Shown here: piece by piece, positions 47,326 through 55,614 of the stretch | Layout: the number at the start of each line of letters is the position of its first letter | Position numbering within the stretch: position 1 is the first letter of the stretch | NCBI GenBank assembly: GCA_963720785.1 | Contig: CAVRGQ010000003.1 | Span: 124,001 to 188,000 of the forward strand | Direction of reading: 5' to 3' | Origin: CAVRGQ01 sp963720785 | GTDB taxonomy: Bacteria; Actinomycetota; Acidimicrobiia; IMCC26256; DASPTH01 | DNA length: 64,000 bases | Program-made: the position numbers and the translations under genes | The notes under the pieces: model-generated | The model's input: only the letters and a program-made list of their open reading frames with translations | Told to the model about the DNA's origin: nothing | The model's database searches: none

Positions 47326-48021
47326 GTGCGTCGGTTCCTCGCGTGTCTCCTGGTGGTCGCCGGCCTGTCAGTGCTGCTCGCGTCCGCGCCCGCGTCCGCT
47401 CGGCAGTCGCAGGCGACGGGCGCCGCCCACGATCCGGTGCTGCTGGTGCACGGCTTCAACGGCTCGGGATCCAACTGGACCGCGCTGGTGCGGGCACTCG
47501 AGCGCGCGGGCTGGCGCGCCGACGAGATCGACGCGATGAGCTACGACAGCTCGAAGTCGAACCGGGCCATCGCGCAACAGGTCGCCGACGAGGTCGCGAC
47601 GTTGAAGGCGCGTACGGGCGCGAGTCGTGTCGACGTGGTGAGCCACTCGATGGGCGCGATCTCCACGCGCTGGTTCCTCGAGCACCTCGGCGGCACCGCC
47701 TCGGTCGACGCGTGGGCGTCATTGGCCGGGGTCAACGAGGGCACCGTGTGGGCATACGGGTGCTACCTGCTCACGCCCTGCAAGGAGATGGTCCCGTCGT
47801 CGACGCTGCTCGAGGACCTCGCTCGGCACCGCTCCACTTCGGGGACGACGCGCTTCGCGACGTGGTGGTCACCGTGCGACGAGGCCGTGGTGCCGCCGAC
47901 CAACGCGAAGCTGCCGGGCGCCCGCAACACCGAGACCGCGTGCCTGGGTCACTCGGCACTGAAGTCGGACCCGGCCGTGCTCGGCCAACTGATCGACTGG
48001 CTCGGCGGCGCCAGAACCTGA
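47326..48021 (+). CDS. secreted triacylglycerol lipase-like protein (class 2 lipase fold)
   Basis: 231 residues. Sec signal peptide 'VRRFLACLLVVAGLSVLLAS' with AxA-like cleavage near 'APASAR'. Oxyanion 'VLLVHGFNGSGSNW', nucleophile 'DVVSHSMGAIST' (SHSMG), and late His in 'CLGHSAL'; Cys pairs suggest extracellular disulfides. Family: alpha/beta hydrolase, EstA/lipase class 2. It would hydrolyse esters outside the cell. Confidence 0.85.
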   Translation: MRRFLACLLVVAGLSVLLASAPASARQSQATGAAHDPVLLVHGFNGSGSNWTALVRALERAGWRADEIDAMSYDSSKSNRAIAQQVADEVATLKARTGASRVDVVSHSMGAISTRWFLEHLGGTASVDAWASLAGVNEGTVWAYGCYLLTPCKEMVPSSTLLEDLARHRSTSGTTRFATWWSPCDEAVVPPTNAKLPGARNTETACLGHSALKSDPAVLGQLIDWLGGART

Positions 48022-48528
48022 CCGGCGGCCCGACCACCAGGAACGGTCAGTGGGGGTCCGGATCGGGTCATTCACGGCTCGTGTCCGGCAGGCACCCACG
48101 GATCGGTCAGAATGAAGTGCCTCCGGCCCGGAGTCGAAGCCGCCCGCGGGCAGGTATCGGACTGGCACCGGCATGGGCCGGAGGCACCTGAAGAACGCAC
48201 GGTCGGGCGCGTGCGTTACAGGTGCGGCGTCGGTCACATTGGTCGGGTGTCCCCCGGTGCGGCCCCGTCGCGGCTCTGGGAACGACGGGGCCGACCGGAG
48301 GAGCTCAGGCCGCCCGCGGCGAGGTGCGTCGGGGTGCCGCAGGGGCCCGACGGAGCGCGGACTCGGCTCCGCTGGCGGACGCTCGCCCCCGGGGCCAGGC
48401 TCGCCGGTGGTCGACCACGGAGGAGGGGGTGACCGTGGTGGCCGGTGAGTGGGTCTCTGACCGATGGTCCCGGAGGGCGTCCATGGGCACCATCCTGGCG
48501 AACCGGTGCTGAGACGGTTCTGAGAGGA
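48022..48528. other. 507-bp gap between convergent genes with strong secondary structure
   Basis: No convincing gene. Three inverted repeats: 48117-48129 with 48175-48187 (13 bp, perfect); nested stems 48185-48190/48219-48224 and 48194-48201/48210-48217 (6 and 8 bp); and 48260-48270 with 48283-48293 (11 bp). The first and second share bases and are alternatives. GAACCG/CGGTTC near 48500 may terminate the acyl-CoA synthetase gene. Confidence 0.5.
48117..48293. ncRNA. candidate structured RNA, strand unknown
   Basis: Three tight hairpins within 177 bases, two of them mutually exclusive, exceed what is needed for termination. There is no recognised riboswitch consensus, and no promoter clearly assigned to it. 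Confidence 0.25.
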
Positions 48529-50130
48529 TCAGAGCTCGTGGCGCAGGAGTTTGCCGAGCGCGTTGCGCGGGAGGGCGTCGACGGTGCGCACCTGCCGCGG
48601 GCACTTGAACCGGGCGAGCCGCGCCGCGGCGAACCCGAGGAGCTCGTCGGCGTCGACGCCGGCTGCCGGATCGCTCGGCACCACCACGGCGACGACGGTC
48701 TCGCCCCACTCGACCGACGGCTCCCCCACCACCGCGACCTCCGCGACGGCCGGGTGCTCGAGTAGCACGTCCTCCACCTCGCGCGGATACACGTTGTACC
48801 CGCCGGTGATGATCAGCTCCTTCGCCCGGCCGACGATGCGCAGGTAGCCATCGTGGTCGAACGTGCCGACGTCGCCGCTGTGGAACCAGCCGTCGTCGTC
48901 GAACGCGGCGAGCGTCGCCTCGTCGCGGCGCCAGTACCCGGGGAACACGTTCGGCCCGCGCAGCATGATCTCGCCGCGCACCAGGATCTCGCCGCGGTTC
49001 GTCGTGTCCTCGTCGTCGCGCTCGTCGGCGCTCCCGTCGTCGGCCAGGCGCACCTCGACCCCGGGGAGCGGGAAGCCCACCGTGCCGGGGCGGCGCTCGC
49101 CGTCGTAGGGGTTCGACACGTTCATGACCGTCTCGGTCATGCCGTAGCGCTCCAGCACGTGCACCCCCGACGCCGCGGTGATGCGCTCGTGGATCTCGGG
49201 TGCGAGCGGCGCCGAGCCCGACACGCACAAGCGCAATCCGGCGAGTTCGCCGACGCGTGCGGAGTCGGCGAGGCGCGCGTACATCGTCGGTACGCCGAAG
49301 AACATGGTGGCGTCGTGCGCGCGCGCGGCGTCGAGCACGGCGTCGGGCGAGAAGTGCGGCACGAGCACGGCCGCGCCGCCGCACAACAGCGCGCCGTGCA
49401 GGCCCACGCCGAGACCGTGCACGTGGAAGAGCGGGAGCGCAAGGACGAGCCGGTCCGCCGCGGTCCAGCGCCACGCGATGCGTACGGCCTCGCTGCTCGC
49501 GAGCACGTTGCCGTGCGTGAGCATCGCGCCCTTCGGCGTGCCCGTGGTACCCGACGTGTACACGAGCAGCGCGAGGTCGTTCGGTGTGGACGCGTCGAGC
49601 ACGAGCGCGTCGGGATCGCCGTCGGGCAGGTCGATCGCGGGCGACGTGACCACCACGTGGGTGCCCGTCGCCGCGCGCACCCACTCGCCGCGCGCGGCGT
49701 CGTCGACGACGGCGGCGCGGGGCTCGCTGTCGCGCGAGATGTGTGCGACCTCGCGCTCCTGGTAGGCGCCGTTGACGGGGACGACCACGAGTCCGAGGCG
49801 CAGCGCGGCAACGTGCGCGACCACGAGCTCGACCGACGTGCCCGCGCTCATCAACACGCGATCGCCGGCGCGCAGGCTGGCGGCGGCGAGGCGCGCCGCG
49901 ACGGTTCGTGTGCGCGCGTCGAGGTCGCGGGCGCGCAGCGTGACCGTGCCGGTGCCGGTGACGAGCGCGTCGGCGTCGGGGGTGGCCGCCCAGCGGCGTG
50001 CCCATGCCGCCGGGAGCGAGCCCTCGGCGAGCAGGTCGACGGACGCGGGGTCGGTGCCCGGGGGCAGGTGGCGCGCCCAGGCCGGCACTCCGGGTGTGGG
50101 GTCGGCCGCTGCGTCGGGGGGCGACGTCAT
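48529..50130 (-). CDS. acyl-CoA synthetase, malonyl-CoA synthetase (MatB)-like
   Basis: 533 residues, ANL superfamily. P-loop 'LLVYTSGTTGTPKGAMLTHGN', A5 motif 'LERYGMTETVMNVSNPYDGERRPGTVGFPLPG' (outline), A7 'GWFHSGDVGTFDHDGYLRIVGRAKE' (outline), A10 'LPRNALGKLLRHEL' with the catalytic Lys. The 'SNPYDGERRPGTVGFPLPGV' stretch is characteristic of malonyl/methylmalonyl-CoA synthetases. It would make malonyl- or a related acyl-CoA. The ATG at 50130 follows TAGCCT by seven bases. Confidence 0.85.
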   Translation of the reverse strand: MTSPPDAAADPTPGVPAWARHLPPGTDPASVDLLAEGSLPAAWARRWAATPDADALVTGTGTVTLRARDLDARTRTVAARLAAASLRAGDRVLMSAGTSVELVVAHVAALRLGLVVVPVNGAYQEREVAHISRDSEPRAAVVDDAARGEWVRAATGTHVVVTSPAIDLPDGDPDALVLDASTPNDLALLVYTSGTTGTPKGAMLTHGNVLASSEAVRIAWRWTAADRLVLALPLFHVHGLGVGLHGALLCGGAAVLVPHFSPDAVLDAARAHDATMFFGVPTMYARLADSARVGELAGLRLCVSGSAPLAPEIHERITAASGVHVLERYGMTETVMNVSNPYDGERRPGTVGFPLPGVEVRLADDGSADERDDEDTTNRGEILVRGEIMLRGPNVFPGYWRRDEATLAAFDDDGWFHSGDVGTFDHDGYLRIVGRAKELIITGGYNVYPREVEDVLLEHPAVAEVAVVGEPSVEWGETVVAVVVPSDPAAGVDADELLGFAAARLARFKCPRQVRTVDALPRNALGKLLRHEL

Positions 50131-50137
50131 GGGCGGG

Positions 50138-50157
50138 AGGCTACCGGCGCTTATCGT
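50138..50157. promoter_or_regulatory. paired divergent -10 boxes
   Basis: TAGCCT on the minus strand (50138-50143, seven bases before ATG 50130) and TATCGT on the plus strand (50152-50157, seven bases before GTG 50165) sit back to back. Confidence 0.5.
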
Positions 50158-50164
50158 TGCGCCC

Positions 50165-50884
50165 GTGCCCCGCAACCCGCGCCGTTCCGATCCCGAGCCC
50201 GGCGGGCGCATCCCTTTCTGGGCGCACCAGCTCGCCGAGCTGCTGCTCGGGGTGGTGCTGCTGTTCGAAGGGGCGCGCAACGACGCCAATCCCGCGGTGA
50301 TGATCGCCGGCGGTGCGTTGATGTTCTTCACCCTCGTCACCAACGGCCCTCTCGCCGCGTGGCCCCGGCTCCCCCGGCGCGTCCACCGCATCGGCGACTT
50401 CGTGTTCGCCGGAGTGCTGGCGCTGTCGCCCCTCCTCGTCGGGTTCGACGACGTGCTCGCGATCGTCCTGCTCGAGGCGGCCGCGGTTGTGATGTTGTGG
50501 CTGGCGCTGCGCAGCGAGTTCCGGGCTCCGGTGAAGCGCTCGAAGCGGGCGACTCCTCCCCCGGCCCCCACGCCTCCCCCTGCCCCCACTCCGGCTCCGG
50601 CCCCCGCGGCCGGTCCCGCGCCCGGTCCCGCGCCCGAGGCGAAGGTGGCGGAGCCGCCGGTGCCGAAGCCGCCGGTCGTGCCCCAGGTCCCGAGCGCCCG
50701 GGACGCCGGGCGGGCCCTGGGCAAGCTGCGCACCGGCGGCGTCCGCGCCGTCGGCCGTGCGATGGGGAAAGCGAGCGCCGAGCGAGCGACAGAAGGGAAA
50801 GCGAGCGCCGAGCGAGCGACAGAGCAGGCGCCCTCGCACGAACCGGACAGGCCGAACGAAGGGGACGAGTCGTCACCAGAGTGA
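50165..50884 (+). CDS. membrane protein with Pro/Ala-rich tail and repeated C-terminus
   Basis: 239 residues. Three to four hydrophobic segments in the first 115 residues ('LAELLLGVVLLFEGARND', 'VMIAGGALMFFTLVTNGPLA', 'FVFAGVLALSPLLVGF', 'VLAIVLLEAAAVVMLWLAL'), then a Pro/Ala-rich stretch and a helical basic part ending in two copies of GKASAERATE. No recognised family. Codon and base use match the neighbours. Function unknown. Confidence 0.65.
   Translation: MPRNPRRSDPEPGGRIPFWAHQLAELLLGVVLLFEGARNDANPAVMIAGGALMFFTLVTNGPLAAWPRLPRRVHRIGDFVFAGVLALSPLLVGFDDVLAIVLLEAAAVVMLWLALRSEFRAPVKRSKRATPPPAPTPPPAPTPAPAPAAGPAPGPAPEAKVAEPPVPKPPVVPQVPSARDAGRALGKLRTGGVRAVGRAMGKASAERATEGKASAERATEQAPSHEPDRPNEGDESSPE
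50765..50824. repeat. 30-bp tandem repeat inside the coding end of the preceding gene
   Basis: Two copies starting gggaaagcgagcgccgagcg, differing at the last base. In frame, each encodes GKASAERATE, so this duplication lengthens the protein without breaking it. Confidence 0.85.
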
Positions 50885-50890
50885 CCCGTG

Positions 50891-50919
50891 TTGGCACTGT
50901 GGTTGGAGTCACCTATCCT
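50891..50919 (+). promoter_or_regulatory. promoter with -35 TTGGCA and -10 TATCCT
   Basis: TTGGCA (50891-50896), 17-base spacer, TATCCT (50914-50919), then eight bases to the TTG start at 50928. Confidence 0.6.
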
Positions 50920-50927
50920 GATCGGCC

Positions 50928-52133
50928 TTGACGAAGCCCTCCCGGTTCCGGTTCGGCGCGGCCTGCGCGGCCCTGGCCGTGGCGGTCAGTGGCCTCGGAG
51001 TGGCCGGCACGGCGGCGCCGGCCGGCGCGCAGCAGAGCCTCATCGACTCCGATCCGGCGGTCGTGCAGGCCCGGGCCGACCTGGAGCAGGCGCAGGCCGC
51101 CGCCCACGCGGCCGCCGCCCGGCTCGAGCAAGTGACCGAGCAGCGTGCCGCGGTGGAGGCGCAGATCGCCGACCACCAGACCCGCATCACGGAGATGGAC
51201 CAGCAGCGCACCACCCTCGCCTCGTGGCGCGCCACCCTCCTGCAGCGGCTGAAGGCCCGGGCCCGTGCCCTCTACATGACGGGCGGCGACGGCACCGGCG
51301 TGTCGGACGTGCTGTCGGGGACGGCGATGGACGGCGTGCGGCGCAAGGAGCTCGGCGACGCGGCGGCCCGCACCGACACGGGCAACGCGAAGAAGCTCGA
51401 GGACGCGCGCACGAAGCTGGCCGAGCTGCAGGACGACCTGCGCAGCGAGCAGTCCGCGCTCGAGCAGCAGCAGACCCAGCTCGACGCGCTCGTCGCGCAG
51501 GTGCAGCAGCAGCAGGCCCTGGTCGACCAGCAGGTCGCGGCGGCCAATGCGGCGCTCGAGCGGGCCCGGGTGCTCGGCGCGCTGCACGCGGCGGGCGAGC
51601 CGATCATGGGTCCCGCCGCGCTCACCGCCGACCAGATGGTGGGCTGGTTCAACAGTGTGGGGTACTCACCGCGGCTCTCGAACACCACCGTCGCCGAGCT
51701 CGCCCAGATCTACCTGGAAGAGGGCGCCGACGAGAACGTGCGCGGCGACTTCGCCTTCGCCCAGGCGATCGTGGAGACGGGCGGGTTCTCCGCCTCGCCC
51801 GACAACAACTACTCGGGTCTCGGTTGGTGCGACTCCTGCGCACGCGGCACGGTGTTCCCCACGCCGCGCGACGGGATCCGCGCCCAGATTCAGCTGCTGC
51901 TCAACTACGCCGACTCCACGTCGCGCACGGCGAAGCTGCACCACCCGCCGTCGCCGTACTGGTGGGACCCCGACCCCACCCGCGCGGCCACTTACTTCGA
52001 CACCTACTTCGCCAAGGGCTGGGCCCCCACGTGGAGCGACATGGGCCACGGCAACTGGGCCACCGACCCGAACTACTCCGCCAAGGTGATCGGCGTGTAC
52101 CACCGCATGGTCGCTTGGGCGCAGTCGCACTGA
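50928..52133 (+). CDS. secreted coiled-coil protein with glucosaminidase domain
   Basis: 401 residues. Signal peptide 'FGAACAALAVAVSGLGVAGTAAPAGAQ' (outline), then a long coiled coil (about residues 40-220) like NlpC/P60-type RipA/CwlO N-termini, then a glucosaminidase/LytG-like domain 'FAFAQAIVETGGFSASPDNNYSGLGWC' (outline; catalytic Glu in VETG) and 'FPTPRDGIRAQIQLLLNYA'. It likely cleaves peptidoglycan glycan chains during growth or division, held inactive or docked by the coiled coil. The TTG start is supported by a full promoter eight bases upstream. Confidence 0.87.
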   Translation: MTKPSRFRFGAACAALAVAVSGLGVAGTAAPAGAQQSLIDSDPAVVQARADLEQAQAAAHAAAARLEQVTEQRAAVEAQIADHQTRITEMDQQRTTLASWRATLLQRLKARARALYMTGGDGTGVSDVLSGTAMDGVRRKELGDAAARTDTGNAKKLEDARTKLAELQDDLRSEQSALEQQQTQLDALVAQVQQQQALVDQQVAAANAALERARVLGALHAAGEPIMGPAALTADQMVGWFNSVGYSPRLSNTTVAELAQIYLEEGADENVRGDFAFAQAIVETGGFSASPDNNYSGLGWCDSCARGTVFPTPRDGIRAQIQLLLNYADSTSRTAKLHHPPSPYWWDPDPTRAATYFDTYFAKGWAPTWSDMGHGNWATDPNYSAKVIGVYHRMVAWAQSH

Positions 52134-52135
52134 CC

Positions 52136-52149
52136 CGAACAGGTGTTCG
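52136..52149. promoter_or_regulatory. LexA (SOS) box
   Basis: CGAACAGGTGTTCG matches the Gram-positive LexA consensus CGAACRNRYGTTCG at every position. It lies directly upstream of the -10 box TACACT (52151-52156) of the AlkB-like gene, where a bound repressor would block the polymerase. Confidence 0.75.
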
Positions 52150-52150
52150 C

Positions 52151-52156
52151 TACACT
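52151..52156 (+). promoter_or_regulatory. -10 box TACACT of the AlkB-like gene (leaderless)
   Basis: TACACT ends six bases before the GTG at 52163. Confidence 0.55.
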
Positions 52157-52162
52157 GGGCGG

Positions 52163-52786
52163 GTGGCACCGCACCAGCGCTCCCTCTTCGCCCTCGGTGA
52201 ACCGCAGCTCGTGCCGAACGCCGCCTGGGAACGGGTCACGCTCGACGACGCGTGCTGGGTCGACGTGGCGCGCGGGCTGGTCGAGGGAGCCGATGCCCTG
52301 CTCGACGTGCTCGTGGCCGCGGTTCCGTGGACGCGCGGCCGGCGCCAGATGTACGACCGCATGGTCGACGACCCGCGCCTGACCCGGCGGTATGCGCCCG
52401 ACGAGGCGCTCCCCCATCCCGTGCTCGGGTCAGTGCGCGCCGAGCTGGCCGCCCGCTACGACGTCGAGCCGGGCGGCGCCGGCTGCAACCACTACCGGGA
52501 CGGCAACGACAGCGTGGCCTTCCACGCCGACCGCGAGCTGCGCGACCGCGAGGCGGACGCGATCGTCGCCGTGCTCACGCTCGGCGAGCGGCGGCCGTTC
52601 CTGATGCGCCCGATGCGGTCCCGGGGCGATTCCGCGCGGCGGTCACGCGATTTCGCGCCGGGCCCTGGGGACCTCGTCGTGATGGGCGGTCGCTGCCAGC
52701 GCACCTGGGAGCATGGCGTGCCGAAGGTGGCCCGTGCCGGTCCGCGGGTGTCGGTCACCTGGCGGGCGTTCACTCCCCCGCGCTGA
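52163..52786 (+). CDS. AlkB-like 2OG-Fe(II) DNA dealkylase
   Basis: 207 residues. The jelly-roll core has 'NHYRDGNDSVAFHADRE' (NxY and HxD iron ligands), 'PGDLVVMGGRCQRTWEHGVPK' (outline; second His) and 'PRVSVTWRAF' (the RxxxxxR 2-oxoglutarate clamp). These match the AlkB/ALKBH2-3 group that oxidatively removes methyl groups from 1-methyladenine and 3-methylcytosine. The LexA box upstream implies induction by DNA damage. The GTG at 52163 is set by the -10 box. Confidence 0.88.
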   Translation: MAPHQRSLFALGEPQLVPNAAWERVTLDDACWVDVARGLVEGADALLDVLVAAVPWTRGRRQMYDRMVDDPRLTRRYAPDEALPHPVLGSVRAELAARYDVEPGGAGCNHYRDGNDSVAFHADRELRDREADAIVAVLTLGERRPFLMRPMRSRGDSARRSRDFAPGPGDLVVMGGRCQRTWEHGVPKVARAGPRVSVTWRAFTPPR

Positions 52787-52803
52787 TCCCGTCGATCAGG
52801 GGG
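52775..52803. terminator. hairpin between convergent genes
   Basis: CTGATC (52783-52788) pairs with GATCAG (52794-52799) and ccccc with the following g run across a small bulge. The stem contains both stop codons. Confidence 0.5.
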
Positions 52804-53801
52804 CCGGCGGCGCGACCGTCGTGGTCGTCGTGGTCGTGGTGGTCGTCGTCGTCGTCGTCGTGGTCGATGCGGTGGTCGGCGGGGGCGGCGGATCGGTTGC
52901 CGGCGGGGGCGGCGGCGTGGTGTCGACGGGATCCGCGGCCGGGGCCTGGCTGGCGGCGGTGCGCGGGCGCGTCGTGGTGGTCGTCGTGCTGGTGGCCGGG
53001 GCCACGGTGGTGGTGGGCGGGAGCGTGGTGCGGATGACCTGGGTGCCCCTCACCTCGATGCGCGGGGCGGGTGTGTCGCCGCCGGAGTCACCGCCGGGCA
53101 GGGCGGCCGCGGCGACGCCCACGCCGGCGAGCACCACGATCGCCGCGGTGCCGAAGCCCCAGGCCAGACGGCGGCGCCGCTCGGCCCGCTGCCGTCGCTC
53201 GCGCCGCTCCCGCCGCAGGCTGCCCACCGGGCGGTTCGCCGCCGGCCGCGCCCGCAAGGGACGTCGCCGCCGCCGCAACGGATGCTCCGGCCACGGTGGC
53301 GGTGCCGAGGGGTGCGTCGCCGGGTTCGTCGTCGTCGATCTCGACGAGGATCGCCGCGGGCACCTCCGGCGTGAGCACCTCCGCCGCCGCGTCGGGCTCG
53401 GGTTCGGCCTCGGGCCCGCCTTCTGGCTCCGACGCGGGCTCGCCAGCGACCGCCGGAGCCTCGGCGGCGACGGCCGCCGCGGCCACCGGCTCGGATTCGG
53501 GCTCCGCCTCGGGTTCCGGTACGTCGTCGGTGAAGCCAGGCAGGGCGTCCTCGAGTCGCGGCGCCGGGACCGGCGGCACCACATCGGGGATCGCCGCGAA
53601 CAGGTCGACGTCGCCGCCGCCCGCGCCGGCCGAGGGTGCGTCGCCGGCCTCCGCGGCGGTCGAGCCCGCGAACAGGTCGTGCTCGATCTCGTCGGGCGAT
53701 CCCGACGGGGCCGCGGCGGCGGGCGGTTGCTCCGGAGCGTCGGCGAACAGCGCGTCCGCGAGGGCGCGGAGGTCGTCGTCGGGGCCGGGGCGGTCGGTCA
53801 C
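52796..53801 (-). CDS. membrane-anchored acidic protein with Thr/Pro tail (frameshifted)
   Basis: About 334 residues after removal of one base near 53240-53255. Order: an acidic Ala/Pro/Glu-rich cytoplasmic part (residues about 1-200, predicted disordered, with three short 'DLFA' repeats), a basic segment 'RRERRERRQRAERRRRLA', one membrane segment 'WGFGTAAIVVLAGVGVAAAAL', and an extracytoplasmic Thr/Pro-rich tail ending in 16 consecutive Thr. No known domain. GTG 53801 overlaps the mca end region (stop at 53803), so it is coupled to mca. Function unknown. Confidence 0.65.
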
Positions 53802-53802
53802 G

Positions 53803-54726
53803 TCAGCCCGCGCTCGGGAGGGGGTTCGTCGCGGGGTCCTCGAGGCGGATGCCCGCGAACAGGTCGTCCTCGTACACGCCCGCACCCGGCGCGCCGCCGG
53901 CCGGGCCCACGAGCGAACGGGCCAGCACGTACTCCTCCCACGGGTGGAGCTCGCGCGCCTCGTCGATCGGCACCCGGAAGAAGAAGCTGTCGGCGGGGAT
54001 CTGGGTGCGGTGCGCGAGCAGCGCGGCCCGGCCCACCTCGGCCCACTCGCGCACGTCGATGCGGGTGGTGACGTCGTCGTCCTGCTCGTCGGGCAGCGCT
54101 TCGAGCCACTTCGTGAACGGGCTCTCCTCGCCGTGGGCGACGAACCAGTCGTGCATCGACTGGATGCGCCGACGCGTGAACCCCGCCGACCAGTAGAGCT
54201 TGAGCGGCTGCCAGGGATCGCCCGCCTCCGGGTACCACTGCGGGTCGCCGGCGCGGTCGAAGGCGACCTCGCCGATCTCGTGCACCCGGAGGTGGTCGGG
54301 GTGGGCGTAGACGCGGTCGGGGCCGTAGCTCACGAGCACGTGGGGGCGTTCGCTGCGGATGATGGCGACCAGGCGGCCGACGGCCTCGTCGAGATCGGCG
54401 TTGGCGAAGTTCTCCGGGTGGGCGTTGGGCTCGGTGTCGGGCATCCCGGAGTCGCGGTACCCCAGCAGGTGGAGCTGGTGGTAGCCGATGATCCGGACGC
54501 TGTCGTCGAGCTCGCGACGGCGGACCTCGGGCAGGTGCTCGCGGATCTCGGGGGTGTCGGCCTCGGGGTTGAGGATGTCGCCGGCCTCCCCGCCGGTGCA
54601 GCACACCAGCACGGCGTGCACACCCTCGGCGGCATAGCGCGCGATGGTGCCCGCACCCTTCGACGCTTCGTCGTCGGGATGCGCGTGCACCGTCATCACC
54701 CGCAATTCGTGGTCGCCCGCGGCCAT
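53803..54726 (-). CDS. mca: mycothiol S-conjugate amidase-like deacetylase (Mca/MshB family)
   Basis: 307 residues. Zinc motif 'VMTVHAHPDDEASKGAGTIA' (AHPDDE, about residues 10-20) and 'YAHPDHLRVHEIGEVAFDRAG' (outline; HPDH). 'YRDSGMPDTEPNAHPENF' is the block that separates Mca from generic PIG-L proteins. Mca cleaves mycothiol-electrophile conjugates in detoxification; mycothiol is specific to actinobacteria. TACGCT ends six bases before the ATG at 54726. Confidence 0.85.
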   Translation of the reverse strand: MAAGDHELRVMTVHAHPDDEASKGAGTIARYAAEGVHAVLVCCTGGEAGDILNPEADTPEIREHLPEVRRRELDDSVRIIGYHQLHLLGYRDSGMPDTEPNAHPENFANADLDEAVGRLVAIIRSERPHVLVSYGPDRVYAHPDHLRVHEIGEVAFDRAGDPQWYPEAGDPWQPLKLYWSAGFTRRRIQSMHDWFVAHGEESPFTKWLEALPDEQDDDVTTRIDVREWAEVGRAALLAHRTQIPADSFFFRVPIDEARELHPWEEYVLARSLVGPAGGAPGAGVYEDDLFAGIRLEDPATNPLPSAG

Positions 54727-54795
54727 CTTCGCAGCGTACCCAAGGGCATCGCGAATGCCCGGGAGGCCTTCCGGGAAGCCGAAATCCCGAGGTGC

Positions 54796-54825
54796 TTGAC
54801 AGATCAAGCGCACGCTGCCTATACT
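54796..54825 (+). promoter_or_regulatory. strong sigma70-type promoter of the phasin gene
   Basis: TTGACA (54796-54801), an 18-base spacer and TATACT (54820-54825). It is the closest to consensus in the window. A leader of about 45 bases with AAGGAG follows, unlike the leaderless genes. Confidence 0.8.
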
Positions 54826-54876
54826 GCTCCCATACGTCGTCCCCCAGGGGACGCCCCCCGAACCAAGGAGCGCCCC

Positions 54877-55167
54877 ATGGCCACCAAGACCACCGACCCG
54901 ACCGCCCTCGTGACCGACACCTTCCTCGCCGGCATGAAGCAGGGCCAGGAGCTGGCCATGAGCGGCCTCACCGCGTGGGCCGACTTCGCCGGCAAGGCGT
55001 TCACCATGCCGTCGATGCCGGGCCTCGAGTCGATCCCCGGCCTCGAGTCGGTGCCGGCGCCCAGGGAGTTCATCGAGGCGTCGTTCGGCTTCGCCGAGGA
55101 GCTGCTCGCCTCGCAGAAGGAGTTCGCGATCAAGGTCGTCGAGACGATGACCCCCGCGAAGGCCTAG
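54877..55167 (+). CDS. phasin-like polyhydroxyalkanoate granule protein
   Basis: 96 residues, mostly amphipathic helix: 'TDTFLAGMKQGQELAMSGLTAWADFAGKAF' (outline) and 'EFIEASFGFAEELLASQKEFAIKVVETM' (outline), with a small repeat 'PGLESIPGLES' between them. Short length, helix content and the adjacent phaC identify it as a phasin that coats polyester granules. Consensus promoter plus AAGGAG Shine-Dalgarno and a strong terminator suggest very high expression as a single gene. Confidence 0.82.
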   Translation: MATKTTDPTALVTDTFLAGMKQGQELAMSGLTAWADFAGKAFTMPSMPGLESIPGLESVPAPREFIEASFGFAEELLASQKEFAIKVVETMTPAKA

Positions 55168-55191
55168 TCACTTCTTCACCAGATCCCCCCT

Positions 55192-55230
55192 CGAGTGGTC
55201 CCCGGGTCCGTGTGGCCCGGGGACCACTCG
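55192..55230 (+). terminator. strong hairpin terminator after the phasin gene
   Basis: Perfect 15-bp stem (cgagtggtccccggg / cccggggaccactcg) with a nine-base loop, 24 bases after the phasin stop and before the XRE gene. Confidence 0.85.
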
Positions 55231-55251
55231 CGTCCAGGCCAAGATGGGGCC

Positions 55252-55614
55252 ATGACCGACGACACCCGCGACGACCAGCTCCACGCCCTCGGTGCGTTCA
55301 TCCGCGCCCAGCGTCAGCTCGCCAACCTCTCGCTGCGCCAGATGTCGGACCTGGCCCACGTGTCGAACCCGTACCTGAGCCAGCTCGAGCGCGGCTTGCA
55401 CGAGCCGTCGGTGCGGGTGCTGCAGTCGATCGCCAAGGCCCTCAACGTCTCGGCCGACACGCTGCTCGCGCAGGCCGGCATCGACGAGGACCCGCCGGGC
55501 GACGATCTCGACACCGAGGGTGTGATCCGGCGTGACCCGCGCCTCAGCGACGAGCAGAAGCAGGCCCTGCTCACCGTGTACCGCAGCTACGTGGCGGCGA
55601 ACCCCGGGCCTTGA
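55252..55614 (+). CDS. XRE-family transcriptional regulator of the PHA locus
   Basis: 120 residues. Cro/C1-type HTH 'LGAFIRAQRQLANLSLRQMSDLAHVSNPYLSQLERGLHEPSVRVLQSIAKAL' (outline; about residues 12-63), then an acidic linker and a short helical tail 'LSDEQKQALLTVYRSYVA'. Similar small XRE proteins accompany phasin and phaC genes in actinobacteria, so it probably represses phasin or the PHA genes depending on granule state, as PhaR/PhaQ do elsewhere; the mechanism is inference. Confidence 0.85.
   Translation: MTDDTRDDQLHALGAFIRAQRQLANLSLRQMSDLAHVSNPYLSQLERGLHEPSVRVLQSIAKALNVSADTLLAQAGIDEDPPGDDLDTEGVIRRDPRLSDEQKQALLTVYRSYVAANPGP

Noticed and set aside
48117..48187. Resemblance of the 'gcctccggcc' string to part of the c-di-GMP-I riboswitch.
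   Set aside because: The rest of the consensus, including the GNRA loop and receptor and the CACGCACAGGGCAAACC-like block, is absent.
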